A DNA stretch of 64,000 bases from Bacillota bacterium (GCA_023393235.1 JAEWMH010000047.1:1-64000), one strand, 5' to 3'. Shown: positions 52,138-61,331, counted from the stretch's first letter. Numbers and translations are program-made. The notes: generated from the letters alone by a model not told the origin.

Positions 52138-53496
52138 ATGCTCACGAAAAAGGTGCTGCAGCATTCCATCAAGCATTTTACCCTTAGCTCCTCCAGAATC
52201 ATTCTTCTGGGTTTTGCTTGTCTGATCTTAATCGGCTCGATTCTGCTGTCTTTGCCTATCGCCTCTGCAGGGAAAAGCATCTCATGGCTGGATGCTCTAT
52301 TTACATCCACTTCCGCCGTTTGTGTAACCGGTCTGGCCGTGGTAGACACAGGCACCCATTTCACCTTATTTGGACAAATGGTCATCATGCTTCTCATTCA
52401 GGTGGGCGGTTTGGGCTTCATGACCTTCGGCGTGCTGATAGCCGTTGTGATGGGCAAGAAAATCGGGCTAAAGGAGCGGCTGCTGATCCAGGAGTCCTCC
52501 AATTCCTTATCCACACAAGGGGTGGTGAGGCTTTCTCTAAGCATTTTTCTGATCGCATTTATTGTGGAAGTGCTCGGCGCCGCCTTGCTGACGTTGCGCT
52601 GGGAGTCCGAGCTTGGGCTGAAGAGAGCTACCTATTATGGTGTTTTTCATTCCATATCTGCCTTCAACAATGCAGGCTTCGGGTTATGGTCGGATAACTT
52701 AAGCCGCTACGTCGGGGACCCGTTGGTCAATCTGGTTATCACCTTGCTTTTTATTATCGGGGGAATCGGGTTCACGGTTATCCTCGATATATTCAGAAAA
52801 CGCAGCTGGAAACGCCTGTCTCTCCATTCCAAGCTGGTTCTCCTGACCTCCGGTGTGCTGTGTATACTCGGGTTTATGGGCATTTTCCTGATTGAAATAT
52901 TCAACTCGAGCACCTTCGGCTCCCTCTCCTGGTCTGAGCGGATCTGGGCTTCTTACTTCCAGGGGGTGGTCACCCGGACAGCCGGCTTCAATACCATTGA
53001 CATTGCCCAGATGCTCCCGGCTTCCCAATTTTTTATGATCATCCTGATGTTTATTGGGGCATCTCCCGGGTCCACAGGCGGTGGTATCAAAACCAGCACC
53101 TTTATGGTGCTGGCACTGACCATTGTGGCTATCGTCAAGGGGCAGCGGGATACGGAATTAATGGGGCGCAGAGTTCCCCACAGTATCATCTTGCGCTCCT
53201 TAGCCATAATGGTGGTTTCGGTGATTGTGGTCATCACGGCCACCTTCCTCTTGACCATCACGGAGCATAATTCGAACCGGGATTTTCTTGCTTTGTTATT
53301 TGAAGCCGTCTCCGCGTTTGGAACGGTGGGGCTTTCCATGGCGCTGACTCCGGAGCTGTCGGCTTGGGGGAAAGGAATTATTACTGTAGTTATGTATATC
53401 GGCCGGCTGGGGCCGCTTACGCTTGTCCTGGCTCTGGCGCAAAAGAATGACAAGCAAAAATACAGGTATCCGGAAGAGAAGATCATGATCGGGTGA
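52138..53496 (+). CDS. ktrB: Ktr/Trk-type potassium channel subunit
   Basis: Membrane subunit of a K+ uptake system (KtrB/KtrD class, about 452 residues), driven by ion gradient and gated by a KtrA/KtrC partner not in this window. Four pore repeats show selectivity motifs: SAVCVTGL, AFNNAGFGLW, TRTAGFNT and SAFGTVGLS. GASPGSTGGGIKT is the intramembrane loop of the family. ATG 52138, 10 bases after GGGAG, gives the usual length. An in-frame ATG at 52087 overlaps a TATAAT that may be the promoter, so the longer form is less likely. KtrD is an equally good name. Confidence 0.9.
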   Translation: MLTKKVLQHSIKHFTLSSSRIILLGFACLILIGSILLSLPIASAGKSISWLDALFTSTSAVCVTGLAVVDTGTHFTLFGQMVIMLLIQVGGLGFMTFGVLIAVVMGKKIGLKERLLIQESSNSLSTQGVVRLSLSIFLIAFIVEVLGAALLTLRWESELGLKRATYYGVFHSISAFNNAGFGLWSDNLSRYVGDPLVNLVITLLFIIGGIGFTVILDIFRKRSWKRLSLHSKLVLLTSGVLCILGFMGIFLIEIFNSSTFGSLSWSERIWASYFQGVVTRTAGFNTIDIAQMLPASQFFMIILMFIGASPGSTGGGIKTSTFMVLALTIVAIVKGQRDTELMGRRVPHSIILRSLAIMVVSVIVVITATFLLTITEHNSNRDFLALLFEAVSAFGTVGLSMALTPELSAWGKGIITVVMYIGRLGPLTLVLALAQKNDKQKYRYPEEKIMIG

Positions 53497-53513
53497 AGCC
53501 TGATCCATAACAA

Positions 53514-53556
53514 GCCGTTGTTTTGCTGCCGCGGGCAGCAGAGCAGCGGCTTTAGT
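53514..53556 (+). terminator. Terminator after the potassium channel gene
   Basis: A 17-bp stem from GCCGTTGTTTTGCTGCC to GGCAGCAGAGCAGCGGC is fully paired with four G-U pairs around a GCG loop, then TTTAG. Confidence 0.8.
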
Positions 53557-53576
53557 GGTTACGATCCTGGTTCATT

Positions 53577-53850
53577 TCATTTATTCCGGTCACAAAGCTC
53601 TCTCCATTCCATCAGCCAGCGGCGCTGTTCCTCGAAAAAACGAAGGGAGACACTCCCTAACCCCTGACAGCCCACGATTCTCGCCGTGATCTGGTAATGT
53701 AAGTACGATCGTATAAGGAAGCATGAAACGGATTGAAAAGAGCATGCAGGGCATCTTCCGTTTTGTGACGGGGGAACAGCTTGAGAACATACCGCTGCTG
53801 CCCGGATTGCAGGATGTAAACCTGCCCGATGTTTTTCCCATTGTAACAGG
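53577..53850 (-). pseudogene. Frameshifted small gene, unknown family
   Basis: On the minus strand one frame reads GKNIGQVYILQSGQQRYVLK, then LFPRHKTEDALHALF and YDRTYITRSRRESWAVRG, before a TAG. A second frame continues directly with GSVSLRFFEEQRRWLMEWRE and a stop. The two halves look like one small basic protein split by a single frameshift near 53660. The open frame of similar extent in the third phase (53590-53856) is Cys/Ser/Pro-rich and not protein-like. No family is recognised. Confidence 0.45.
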
Positions 53851-53965
53851 GTGCACCCGGAAGCTTCCCTCTACAGTTTGATTAAAACGAACTGACCCTT
53901 CGCTCGGGTTTCATGGTATTCTTCTTTACAAGAATATGAGAGAGATATAGAAGGGCGGATATAAC

Positions 53966-54487
53966 ATGGACATCATACGTTTACAGGCGGACAAACCGGA
54001 GGCCATTACGGAGCTTGCGAGGACTGCGGCGGATATTTGGCGGGAATATTACATTTCAATCATTACTATGGACCAGATTGATTATATGATCGGCAAATTC
54101 CAATCCGCTCCGGCGGTCCAAGACCAGATTGAACATCAAGGGTACCACTATTATGTGATGCATCACGATGGAGGCACAGCCGGTTACCTGTCGGTAAAGG
54201 AAGAGGAAGGAAAGCTGTTTCTGAGCAAGTTTTATGTGTGCAAGGAGCACCGGGGCAAGGGTTATGCCAGCCAAGCCATGTCCTTCCTGGAAGAGCTGTG
54301 CAGAGAGCGGGGATTAAGCCATATCTGGCTGACGGTCAACCGGCATAACGAATCCAGCATCGGGGTTTACCGGAAAAAGGGCTTCCGGGTCATCCGTGAG
54401 CAGGTGGCGGATATTGGGAACGGCTTCGTTATGGATGATTTTGTGATGGAAAAAGAGATAGCGTCTCCGAATCCTCAAATGAGATAG
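53966..54487 (+). CDS. GNAT-family N-acetyltransferase
   Basis: Cytoplasmic acetyl-CoA-dependent acetyltransferase of 173 residues. The acetyl-CoA motif A is KFYVCKEHRGKGYASQAM near residues 92-109; motif B includes IGVYRKKGFRV. Acceptor substrate unknown. GAAGGGCGG precedes ATG 53966. It stands alone between a gene remnant and the convergent AraC gene. Confidence 0.87.
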   Translation: MDIIRLQADKPEAITELARTAADIWREYYISIITMDQIDYMIGKFQSAPAVQDQIEHQGYHYYVMHHDGGTAGYLSVKEEEGKLFLSKFYVCKEHRGKGYASQAMSFLEELCRERGLSHIWLTVNRHNESSIGVYRKKGFRVIREQVADIGNGFVMDDFVMEKEIASPNPQMR

Positions 54488-54589
54488 ACAAGGATTGAAC
54501 GTAAACCCTTCCGTAGGGGAAGGAGCTTTTCACCTGACAGCTATGATTTTCTTGCGGATATTCATTCTTTTTCTCCTCCCGGATTCATC

Positions 54590-55456
54590 TTACACAGAAA
54601 CAATCAGATGTTTTCGGTACTTTGCGGGAGATTGCCCCATTCTTTTTTTGAAAACCTTGCTGAAGTGGAACTCGTCGGTATACCCGCATACCTCGGCGAT
54701 CATCCGTAAGGAAAGATCGGAATGCAGCAGGAGCCGGAGGGCATTCTCATGCCGGACGGTCTCCAGGTATTGCTTGGGCGAGCATCCTTCATACAGATGA
54801 AACAGCTTGCGCAAATAAACGGGCGAGATGCCATAGGTTCTGGCCAAATCCTCAACGCTCAGAGGACCGGAATAACGAAGCTGCATGGCCTCTTTGATCT
54901 TTTCGAAAAGGTTGTTGCGTGTCTCCTGCTTGGATCCGGTCAGATGTTTGCCGGCATAAAGCAGCATCTCGCTGAGCGCGGCCTTGACGGCCACTTCTCC
55001 CCCAGCGGAGGTCGGATTCCAACGGCGGATGATGCGGTCCATAAATTGACTTAACTCCAGACGGTCCATGTTGGTGGCGGGCATATGGAAGGGCAAGGAC
55101 AAATGCCCGACCGGACATGTGCTCCAGCTGCCTTCTTTGTGTTCCAATGTCAAACATTCAAACCGGATGATCGTGAAGTCAAGGGGGTTGTTTTCACTGG
55201 AGCTGTACTGGACTTGCAGACCCGGATGTGCGTAGAGCAGGCTGCCTGCACTGACATCCAGTTTTTCCCGGGTAATGAATGTACCTTCCCCATCGTGAAT
55301 CCAATAAAGGGTATGCCCGGAGAGATTCTTCCGGCTTCCGCTCCAGCCTCCGGTAGTGGGCCTGCGTAAAATAAAGTACATGTGAAGATACAGGTGGTTG
55401 AAGTTGGGTGTCACCGTCAAGCTGTCACATCCGTTTCGGTTTTTACATAAATCCAT
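54590..55456 (-). CDS. AraC-family regulator of the sulfatase locus
   Basis: One-component regulator of about 288 residues: a cupin-like sensing domain (GHTLYWIHDGEGTFI) followed by a double helix-turn-helix (LARTYGISPVYLRKLF and CGYTDEFHFSKVFKKRMG). ATG 55456 gives the usual length; a longer frame up to 55573 would run into the sulfatase coding region and is rejected. The gene is divergent from the sulfatase with about 70 bp between the starts, so it probably controls that operon. Confidence 0.87.
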   Translation of the reverse strand: MDLCKNRNGCDSLTVTPNFNHLYLHMYFILRRPTTGGWSGSRKNLSGHTLYWIHDGEGTFITREKLDVSAGSLLYAHPGLQVQYSSSENNPLDFTIIRFECLTLEHKEGSWSTCPVGHLSLPFHMPATNMDRLELSQFMDRIIRRWNPTSAGGEVAVKAALSEMLLYAGKHLTGSKQETRNNLFEKIKEAMQLRYSGPLSVEDLARTYGISPVYLRKLFHLYEGCSPKQYLETVRHENALRLLLHSDLSLRMIAEVCGYTDEFHFSKVFKKRMGQSPAKYRKHLIVSV

Positions 55457-55525
55457 GCTGCTTTCTACATTAACATAGAAGCTCAAAAAGATTAAGGTAG
55501 GAAGTAGTATGGAGGAGGGGACAGT

Positions 55526-57022
55526 GTGCAGAAGCCTAATATTGTATTCATTATGTGCGACCAAATGCGCCATGACGCATTAGGGTGCAACGGCAATTCC
55601 ATTGCAGCAACGCCCAATATCGATAAACTTGCCGAAAGCGGCATCAACTTCACCAATTCCTTTACACCGGATCCGATCTGCGTGCCGGCAAGGGCGAGTT
55701 TGACAACAGGTCTTTATCCGCACAAGTGCACAGGTATAAAGGATAACTCGGGAGCGGTCAAAGAAGGCCTGCCTAAACTGGGGGAGGAATTAACCAAACG
55801 CGGGTATGAGACATACTCGATGGGCAAGCTCCACTATAATCCGTACCAGGGTCCGGGTGAAGCAAGAACCACACATGGCATCCGGACCACCGAGTTCGCG
55901 GAGTCGGGCAGAATCCTGAACCAGTATGATCCGGGAAATCAGCTTACCGGGCTGGAGGATTACCACGATTACCTTCATACCGTCGGTTGGGGAGGATATA
56001 CACGCGGCCACGGACTGGGCAACAATGACGTGTACCCGGCGCCCAGCCCGATTCCCCAAGAGCATTATGTGGACAGCTGGGTGGCGGACCGGGCTATCGC
56101 GCATATGCACGATCATATGGAGAACAACAAGGAAACCCCGTTCTTTATGTGGGTCTCCTTCCCCAAACCGCATTCTGCCTTCGATCCGCCCCGCCCATAT
56201 GACAGCATGTATGATCCCCGGGTGATGCCGGAGCCTTCCGGCAGCATCGATATGCTGAAGGACCGCGGTCTGGACCGTGAGGTGCAAACCCATTACGGTC
56301 ATATGTGGGACCTCCTGTCGGCAGAGGCAAAAAAAGTGATCAAAGCGTATTATTACGGACTGGTCTCCCATCAGGATAAACAAATCGGAAAGATCATGGA
56401 TTTTATGGAGTCAAACGGCCTCCGGGAGAATACGATTGTCGTTTATACCGCTGATCACGGAGAGATGCTGGGGGACTTCGGATTGTACTTCAAGAAAAAC
56501 TTCTATAACGGCTCTGCCCGTGTGCCGCTTATGATCAGTTATCCCCCGAAGATTCAAGCGGGAAAAGTATCCGGACAGCTTGTTGGACTTCAGGATCTCT
56601 TGCCGACGCTTCTCTCTCTTGCAGGAGAACCGCTGGAAGCCGTGGTGGACGGCATCGATTTATCCCCGGTTATATTCGGGGATAAGCCGGTCCGGGATTT
56701 TTATGTCGGGCAATGCGGGGATGATCCGAACCAGCAGTACATGATGGTCTCCCACCGTTACAAATACATTTATCACCAGCTTGGAGGGATTGAGGAGCTG
56801 TATGATCAGCTGCTTGACCCGGAGGAGCTGCATAATTTGGCGGAAAGAAACGAACCGGAAATCCGGGGTATGATCAAGACAATGAGGAAAGAACTGATCC
56901 AATGGTGTGCGGATAACGGGGACTTATCCATGCTTGTGAATGGGGATTTAAAGAAAACAGAGTATGCTGCCAACAGGGAATGGCCGAAGCCGGCGAATCC
57001 GTTTGGACGCAGACTTTATTAA
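55526..57022 (+). CDS. Type I (S1 family) sulfatase, cytoplasmic
   Basis: Sulfate ester hydrolase of 498 residues. The maturation motif CVPAR puts the residue to be converted to formylglycine at Cys52, with Pro54 and Arg56. The metal site includes D12 in CDQ and D310-H311 in TADHGEMLGD. There is no signal peptide, so the substrate must be an imported sulfated sugar. GTG 55526 follows GGAGGAGGGG. The gene for the radical-SAM maturase lies 11 bases downstream, which fits activation without oxygen. The exact substrate is unknown. Confidence 0.93.
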   Translation: MQKPNIVFIMCDQMRHDALGCNGNSIAATPNIDKLAESGINFTNSFTPDPICVPARASLTTGLYPHKCTGIKDNSGAVKEGLPKLGEELTKRGYETYSMGKLHYNPYQGPGEARTTHGIRTTEFAESGRILNQYDPGNQLTGLEDYHDYLHTVGWGGYTRGHGLGNNDVYPAPSPIPQEHYVDSWVADRAIAHMHDHMENNKETPFFMWVSFPKPHSAFDPPRPYDSMYDPRVMPEPSGSIDMLKDRGLDREVQTHYGHMWDLLSAEAKKVIKAYYYGLVSHQDKQIGKIMDFMESNGLRENTIVVYTADHGEMLGDFGLYFKKNFYNGSARVPLMISYPPKIQAGKVSGQLVGLQDLLPTLLSLAGEPLEAVVDGIDLSPVIFGDKPVRDFYVGQCGDDPNQQYMMVSHRYKYIYHQLGGIEELYDQLLDPEELHNLAERNEPEIRGMIKTMRKELIQWCADNGDLSMLVNGDLKKTEYAANREWPKPANPFGRRLY

Positions 57023-57033
57023 GGAGGGGGGAG

Positions 57034-58149
57034 GTGAAATCCATCGGAGTGATGTGGAAGACAGTCTCGGAGGATTGCAATCTGGCCTGCGACTACTGTT
57101 ATTACAGCAATTGCAAGGGCCGTCCGGAGGCAAAAGTGAACCGGATTGAACGCTCCCTGCTTGATAAAGTAATCGAAGAGATGATGCAGAAGGCGGCGGG
57201 CGGCACTGCTTCTTTTGCGTGGCAGGGCGGAGAGCCGCTGTTGGCAGGGATAGATTTCTTTAGGGAGGTTGTCTCCCTGCAGGCCATGCATGCCGTACCG
57301 CCGGTTAATATCAGTAATGCCCTGCAAACAAACGGCACACTGATCGATGAAGAATGGGCCCGTTTCTTTAAACGCTACAACTTTCTTCTCGGAGTCAGTC
57401 TGGATGGACCCCAATCGATTCATAATGCCAGACGTTTAACCGGATCGGGAAAAGGCAGTTTTGATCTGGTTATGCATGGGATTAATCATCTGCGTGCAGC
57501 CGATGTGGATTTTAATATCTTAACTGTGATTCATGAAGGCAACGTGACAAAAGCGCGGCAGTTGATGGAGTTTTACGAGCAGGAAGGATTCCGGTATGTC
57601 CAGTTTATTCCCTGCATGGATTTCAGAGCCCAAGAAACGGGCAGCGCTGCAAAATACCGCATTACACCCCAGCAGTATGGGGAATTCTTATGCGAAGCCT
57701 TTGACTGCTGGTACAACGGCGGGCAGCCCCGGATATCCATCCGTTTTTTTGACAATATGCTCGGAATGAACATGAATCAGGAGGCGGAGCTATGTATCCA
57801 TAGGTCCTCCTGTCCCCAAACGCTTATCCTGGAGCAAAACGGGGATGCGTATCCTTGTGATTTTTATATGGCGGAATCATATAAGCTGGGGAATGTAGGT
57901 TCGGATTCCTTGGATACGATTCTCTCCAGTCCGGTATACAGGGAGTTTCTTGCCATGAAGGCGAGGCTGCCTGCAGCATGCCTCCAGTGTCCCTATTTAA
58001 AACTCTGCCATGGCGGATGCCCCCGGAACCGAGTCTGGAGTCCAGCAGAGGACAAACCCGGGGTTGATTACTTCTGCAACAGCTATCAAATGATCTTCGC
58101 TTACGCGCAAACGCGGATGCTTCGGCTGGCATCTCAGCTATTCCAATAG
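57034..58149 (+). CDS. Anaerobic sulfatase-maturating enzyme (radical SAM/SPASM)
   Basis: Radical SAM enzyme of about 371 residues that oxidises the active-site Cys of the preceding sulfatase to formylglycine. The radical SAM cluster motif is CNLACDYC (C15, C19, C22), followed by another Cys at 27. The C-terminal SPASM region carries further clusters: CIHRSSC, AYPCDFY, CLQCPYLKLCHGGCPRN and YFC. GTG 57034 lies 6 bases after AAGGAGG. The in-frame upstream extension lies inside the sulfatase gene and is rejected. Confidence 0.93.
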   Translation: MKSIGVMWKTVSEDCNLACDYCYYSNCKGRPEAKVNRIERSLLDKVIEEMMQKAAGGTASFAWQGGEPLLAGIDFFREVVSLQAMHAVPPVNISNALQTNGTLIDEEWARFFKRYNFLLGVSLDGPQSIHNARRLTGSGKGSFDLVMHGINHLRAADVDFNILTVIHEGNVTKARQLMEFYEQEGFRYVQFIPCMDFRAQETGSAAKYRITPQQYGEFLCEAFDCWYNGGQPRISIRFFDNMLGMNMNQEAELCIHRSSCPQTLILEQNGDAYPCDFYMAESYKLGNVGSDSLDTILSSPVYREFLAMKARLPAACLQCPYLKLCHGGCPRNRVWSPAEDKPGVDYFCNSYQMIFAYAQTRMLRLASQLFQ

Positions 58150-58168
58150 ATTTCGGGAGGTTACGAAT

Positions 58169-59275
58169 ATGGAATCACTTCGGGGCTGGTCGGTCCGGAT
58201 GGCCGGCAACCAGCTTGCACGTATGCCGCGGGTGAAGGACAAGTGGCACTATGTGGATGGTGTTGTCTATAAGGGGCTGGAGCAGGTTTACTGCAAGACG
58301 GGGGAGGAGCGATACCTCCGGTACATACAAGATAATTTGGATATGTTTGTGCGCGAGGACGGCTCCATTCGCGGTTATGAACCGCATGAGCATAATATCG
58401 ACCATATCAATAACGGCAAGGCGATTCTGTTCCTTTACCGTCAAACGGGTGCCGGGAAATACAGAAAAGCGGTATTTCTGCTGCGGGAGCAGCTCCGGAC
58501 ACATCCGCGGACCAGCGAGGGCGGGTTTTGGCATAAGGCGGTTTATCCTCACCAAATGTGGCTGGACGGCCTTTATATGGGGACGCCCTTCTATGCAGAA
58601 TTCGCCCGGCTGTTCGGCGAACCGGAGGTTTTTGACGATGTGGCGAAGCAGCTTTTGCTTGCCCGGGAGCACTTGCGGGATGAGGCAAGCGGCTTGTATT
58701 ACCATGCATGGGACGAGCGCAGGGAACAGCCTTGGGCTAACCCGGAAACCGGCTTGTCCGCCCACTTCTGGGGACGGGCTGTAGGCTGGTATGCCATGGC
58801 GGTTGTGGATGTGCTGGATAATTTACCGGCTGACCACAAGGACCGGCAGGCGATAATCTCTATTTTCAACGGTCTGGCGGATGCTCTGTTGAAGGTTCAG
58901 GATCCGGAGAGCGGTGTATGGTGGCAGGTTCTGGACCAGGGGCCGCGGGAAGGCAATTATTTGGAGGCTTCGGCTTCCTGCATGATCGTGTATGCATTGC
59001 TCAAGGGGATCCGCCTGGGTGTTCTCTCCGAAACCTACCGGCCGTCTGCCGAAAAAGGTTATGCCGGGATTTTGAACAAATTCGTCATCACCCGCAAGGA
59101 CGGTCTGGTGCACCTGATCCGTAACTGCGCAGTAGCCGGATTGGGAGGAGATAATCCCGGACAGCCGTACCGGGACGGCTCCTACGAGTATTACATCAGC
59201 GAACCCATCGTCACCGATGACCACAAGGGCATAGGGGCGTTCCTGCTGGCTGCGGCGGAATACGACCGGATGTGA
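58169..59275 (+). CDS. Unsaturated rhamnogalacturonyl/glucuronyl hydrolase, GH105 (YteR/YesR type)
   Basis: Cytoplasmic hydrolase of 368 residues that removes the 4,5-unsaturated uronic acid left by polysaccharide lyases. It has an (alpha/alpha)6-barrel. The two Asp residues known in YteR (D88 and D143, 55 apart) match D78 in NIDHINNGK and D133 in MWLDGLYMG, also 55 apart. GGGAGG precedes ATG 58169. It is the last gene of the sulfatase operon. GH105 enzymes act on rhamnogalacturonan or on ulvan fragments; the adjacent sulfatase makes a sulfated substrate attractive. Confidence 0.93.
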   Translation: MESLRGWSVRMAGNQLARMPRVKDKWHYVDGVVYKGLEQVYCKTGEERYLRYIQDNLDMFVREDGSIRGYEPHEHNIDHINNGKAILFLYRQTGAGKYRKAVFLLREQLRTHPRTSEGGFWHKAVYPHQMWLDGLYMGTPFYAEFARLFGEPEVFDDVAKQLLLAREHLRDEASGLYYHAWDERREQPWANPETGLSAHFWGRAVGWYAMAVVDVLDNLPADHKDRQAIISIFNGLADALLKVQDPESGVWWQVLDQGPREGNYLEASASCMIVYALLKGIRLGVLSETYRPSAEKGYAGILNKFVITRKDGLVHLIRNCAVAGLGGDNPGQPYRDGSYEYYISEPIVTDDHKGIGAFLLAAAEYDRM

Positions 59276-59283
59276 AGCGGGAC

Positions 59284-59353
59284 CAGGTCAAAATTTTACA
59301 CGTTCAACGGGTACAAATCGTAAGCTGATTTTTGCCGGGCTGCCTCCTATAAT
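59284..59353 (+). promoter_or_regulatory. Promoter/operator segment A, upstream of the GH43 gene
   Basis: A 70-bp segment from CAGGTCAAAAT to the TATAAT at 59348-59353 matches segment B (61223-61292) at all but about 11 positions with identical spacing. The -35 position reads only CTGATT, so activation by a regulator binding the conserved GGTCAAAA...TTACACG...GGGTACAAAT part is likely. Confidence 0.75.
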
Positions 59354-59392
59354 AGGCTATAGACCGTATATCCTGTGAGAGGAGCCCGTCTC

Positions 59393-60994
59393 ATGATGAT
59401 TCGAAATCCTGTACTGAAAGGCTTTAATCCCGACCCCTCCTTCCTTCGGGTGGGAGAGGATTACTACATTGCCACCTCCACCTTCGAATGGTTTCCGGGA
59501 GTGCAAATCCACCATTCCCGGGACTTGGTGCATTGGCGCTTGCTGACCCATCCTCTGACACGGCCGAGCCAGCTTGATCTCATCGGCTGCCCCAACTCCG
59601 GCGGGGTCTGGGCACCATGCCTGAGCCATGACGGGGAGCAGTTCTATCTGATTTATTCCAATGTAAAAAGCTTAACCGGCGCATACAAGGATACGCCCAA
59701 TTACCTGATTACGGCCAAGGAGATCACTGGGCCTTGGTCGGAGCCGGTTTATCTGAACAGCAGCGGCTTCGATCCTTCCTTGTTCCATGATGAGGATGGG
59801 CGGAAATGGCTGGTCAATATGGCCTGGGATCACCGCAAGGGCAGGAACCGCTTCTACGGCATTGTTCTTCAGGAATACAGCACCGAAAAGCAGTGTCTAA
59901 TCGGACCTGTCACCACGATTTTCAAAGGAACGTCCTTGGGCTGCACGGAAGGGCCCCACTTCTACAAGAGAAACGGATATTATTACCTCATGGTTGCCGA
60001 AGGGGGAACAGGTTATAGCCATGCCGTCACGGTGGCGCGTTCAAGGGAGCTTACCGGTCCTTATGAAACCGATCCCCAGACGCCCATACTCACCTCCAAA
60101 GACAAGCCCCATCTGCCTCTGCAGAAGGCGGGCCACGGCAGCCTTGTGGAAACGCAGACGGGCGAATGGTATCTGGCCCATCTCTGTGCCCGCCCGGTGA
60201 ACGAAGCTGGGGACTGTAATCTGGGGCGGGAGACTGCTCTGCAGCGCTGTGAATGGACGAAGGACGGCTGGCTCAGGGTTGTGGATCAGACCTTGAGTCC
60301 GCAGCTGGAGGTAACACCTCCTAACATGCCCCCGCATCCGTTTCCGGCGGAACCGGAGAAGGATGATTTTGATGGAAAACGTCTCTCCATCCATTTCAGC
60401 ACACTCCGGGACCCGGCGCATGAAAGCTGGGTGACGCTGGCGGAGCGTCCGGGCTGGCTGCGTCTCTTCGGAAGAGAGTCGCCCAACTCCCTGCACCGCC
60501 AAAGCCTGGTGGCCCGGAGACTGCAGGCTTTCCGCAGCACCTTCGAAACCTGCTTGGAATTCGAGCCGGAGAGCTACCAGCAGATGGCCGGGCTGATGGC
60601 GTATTACAATACGGATAACCATTATTATCTGCATGTGACTCTGGATGAGGAACAGGGTCGGATTCTTCAGCTTACCGGCTCCATACGCGGGCGGGTTCAG
60701 GAGCTGCTGGAGCAGCCGATTTCACTTCATGAAATCAAACGGGTTTATATGAAGGCCGTCTTCAGCGGGCCGGAGCTGCAGTTCTACTATTCCTTCACAG
60801 GGGAGGAGTGGCACCAAGCGGGATCCGTGCTGGATGCCGCCAAACTCTCCGACGAATATGCCACCGTTTCCGTAGATGGAGTGTTCACCTCATGGGGATT
60901 TACCGGCACCTTTGTAGGACTCTGTGCACAGGACCTTTCGGGCCGGCGAAAACCTGCCGATTTTGATTATTTCTCCGTGCAGGAGCAAGATTAA
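59393..60994 (+). CDS. xynB: Beta-xylosidase, GH43 (XynB type)
   Basis: Cytoplasmic glycosidase of about 533 residues acting on short xylosyl oligosaccharides. With ATG 59393 as start (8 bases after AGAGGAG) the catalytic triad falls exactly where it lies in B. subtilis XynB: D14 (GFNPDPS), D127 (GFDPSLF) and E186 (GCTEGPHF). The five-bladed propeller is followed by the usual C-terminal beta-sandwich. It is preceded by its own regulated promoter and followed directly by a MITE-like element. It presumably trims xylose from the oligosaccharides of this locus. Confidence 0.94.
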   Translation: MMIRNPVLKGFNPDPSFLRVGEDYYIATSTFEWFPGVQIHHSRDLVHWRLLTHPLTRPSQLDLIGCPNSGGVWAPCLSHDGEQFYLIYSNVKSLTGAYKDTPNYLITAKEITGPWSEPVYLNSSGFDPSLFHDEDGRKWLVNMAWDHRKGRNRFYGIVLQEYSTEKQCLIGPVTTIFKGTSLGCTEGPHFYKRNGYYYLMVAEGGTGYSHAVTVARSRELTGPYETDPQTPILTSKDKPHLPLQKAGHGSLVETQTGEWYLAHLCARPVNEAGDCNLGRETALQRCEWTKDGWLRVVDQTLSPQLEVTPPNMPPHPFPAEPEKDDFDGKRLSIHFSTLRDPAHESWVTLAERPGWLRLFGRESPNSLHRQSLVARRLQAFRSTFETCLEFEPESYQQMAGLMAYYNTDNHYYLHVTLDEEQGRILQLTGSIRGRVQELLEQPISLHEIKRVYMKAVFSGPELQFYYSFTGEEWHQAGSVLDAAKLSDEYATVSVDGVFTSWGFTGTFVGLCAQDLSGRRKPADFDYFSVQEQD

Positions 60995-60995
60995 T

Positions 60996-61160
60996 TAGGG
61001 TGTGTCTGAAAACTCCGAGGGGAGCAGATTATACTGAAATTTCGTTCCAGGCAAGGCACTTTTGTGAAGGCGTACCGGGGGTACGTCAAGCAAAAGTAAC
61101 GCAGGATGGGGCGAAAAGGCAGTGTAAGGTGCCCTCAAGCGGGTTTTCAGACACGCCCTA
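60996..61160. mobile_element. MITE-like element, copy 2, after the GH43 gene
   Basis: A 165-bp non-coding element with 18-bp terminal inverted repeats (TAGGGTGTGTCTGAAAAC / GTTTTCAGACACGCCCTA, one mismatch) including TA at each end. The interior hairpin matches copy 1 at 45091; within the stem a C-G pair in copy 1 is T-A here, a compensating change. It starts one base after the GH43 stop codon. Confidence 0.82.
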
Positions 61161-61167
61161 GCTTATG

Positions 61168-61199
61168 AAGCCCCCGCCTCCACCAAGCGGGGGCTTTTC
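61168..61199 (+). terminator. Terminator between the GH43 gene and the third importer
   Basis: AAGCCCCCGC pairs with GCGGGGGCTT (10 bp) around a 9-base loop, then TTCATTT. Confidence 0.85.
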
Positions 61200-61222
61200 A
61201 TTTCCGCCGCTAAACAGCGGTT

Positions 61223-61292
61223 CAGGTCAAAATATTACACGGTAAACGGGTACAAATAGTAAGCCGATTTTCCCCGGAGAGCCACCTATAAT
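61223..61292 (+). promoter_or_regulatory. Promoter/operator segment B, upstream of the third importer
   Basis: Near-duplicate of segment A: CAGGTCAAAAT starts 64 bases before the TATAAT (61287-61292) in both. Poor -35 (CCGATT). The shared operator should put importer and xylosidase under one activator. Confidence 0.75.
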
Positions 61293-61331
61293 ACAACTAT
61301 AGACGGTACATCATGCAGGAGGTTGAAGAGG

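Noticed and set aside
53590..53856. Minus-strand 88-codon open frame
   Set aside because: Its composition is not protein-like, whereas the two neighbouring frames join into a plausible protein.
54501..54530. Possible terminator CCTTCC/GGAAGG after the acetyltransferase
   Set aside because: Only a 6-bp stem with a short T-run; too weak.
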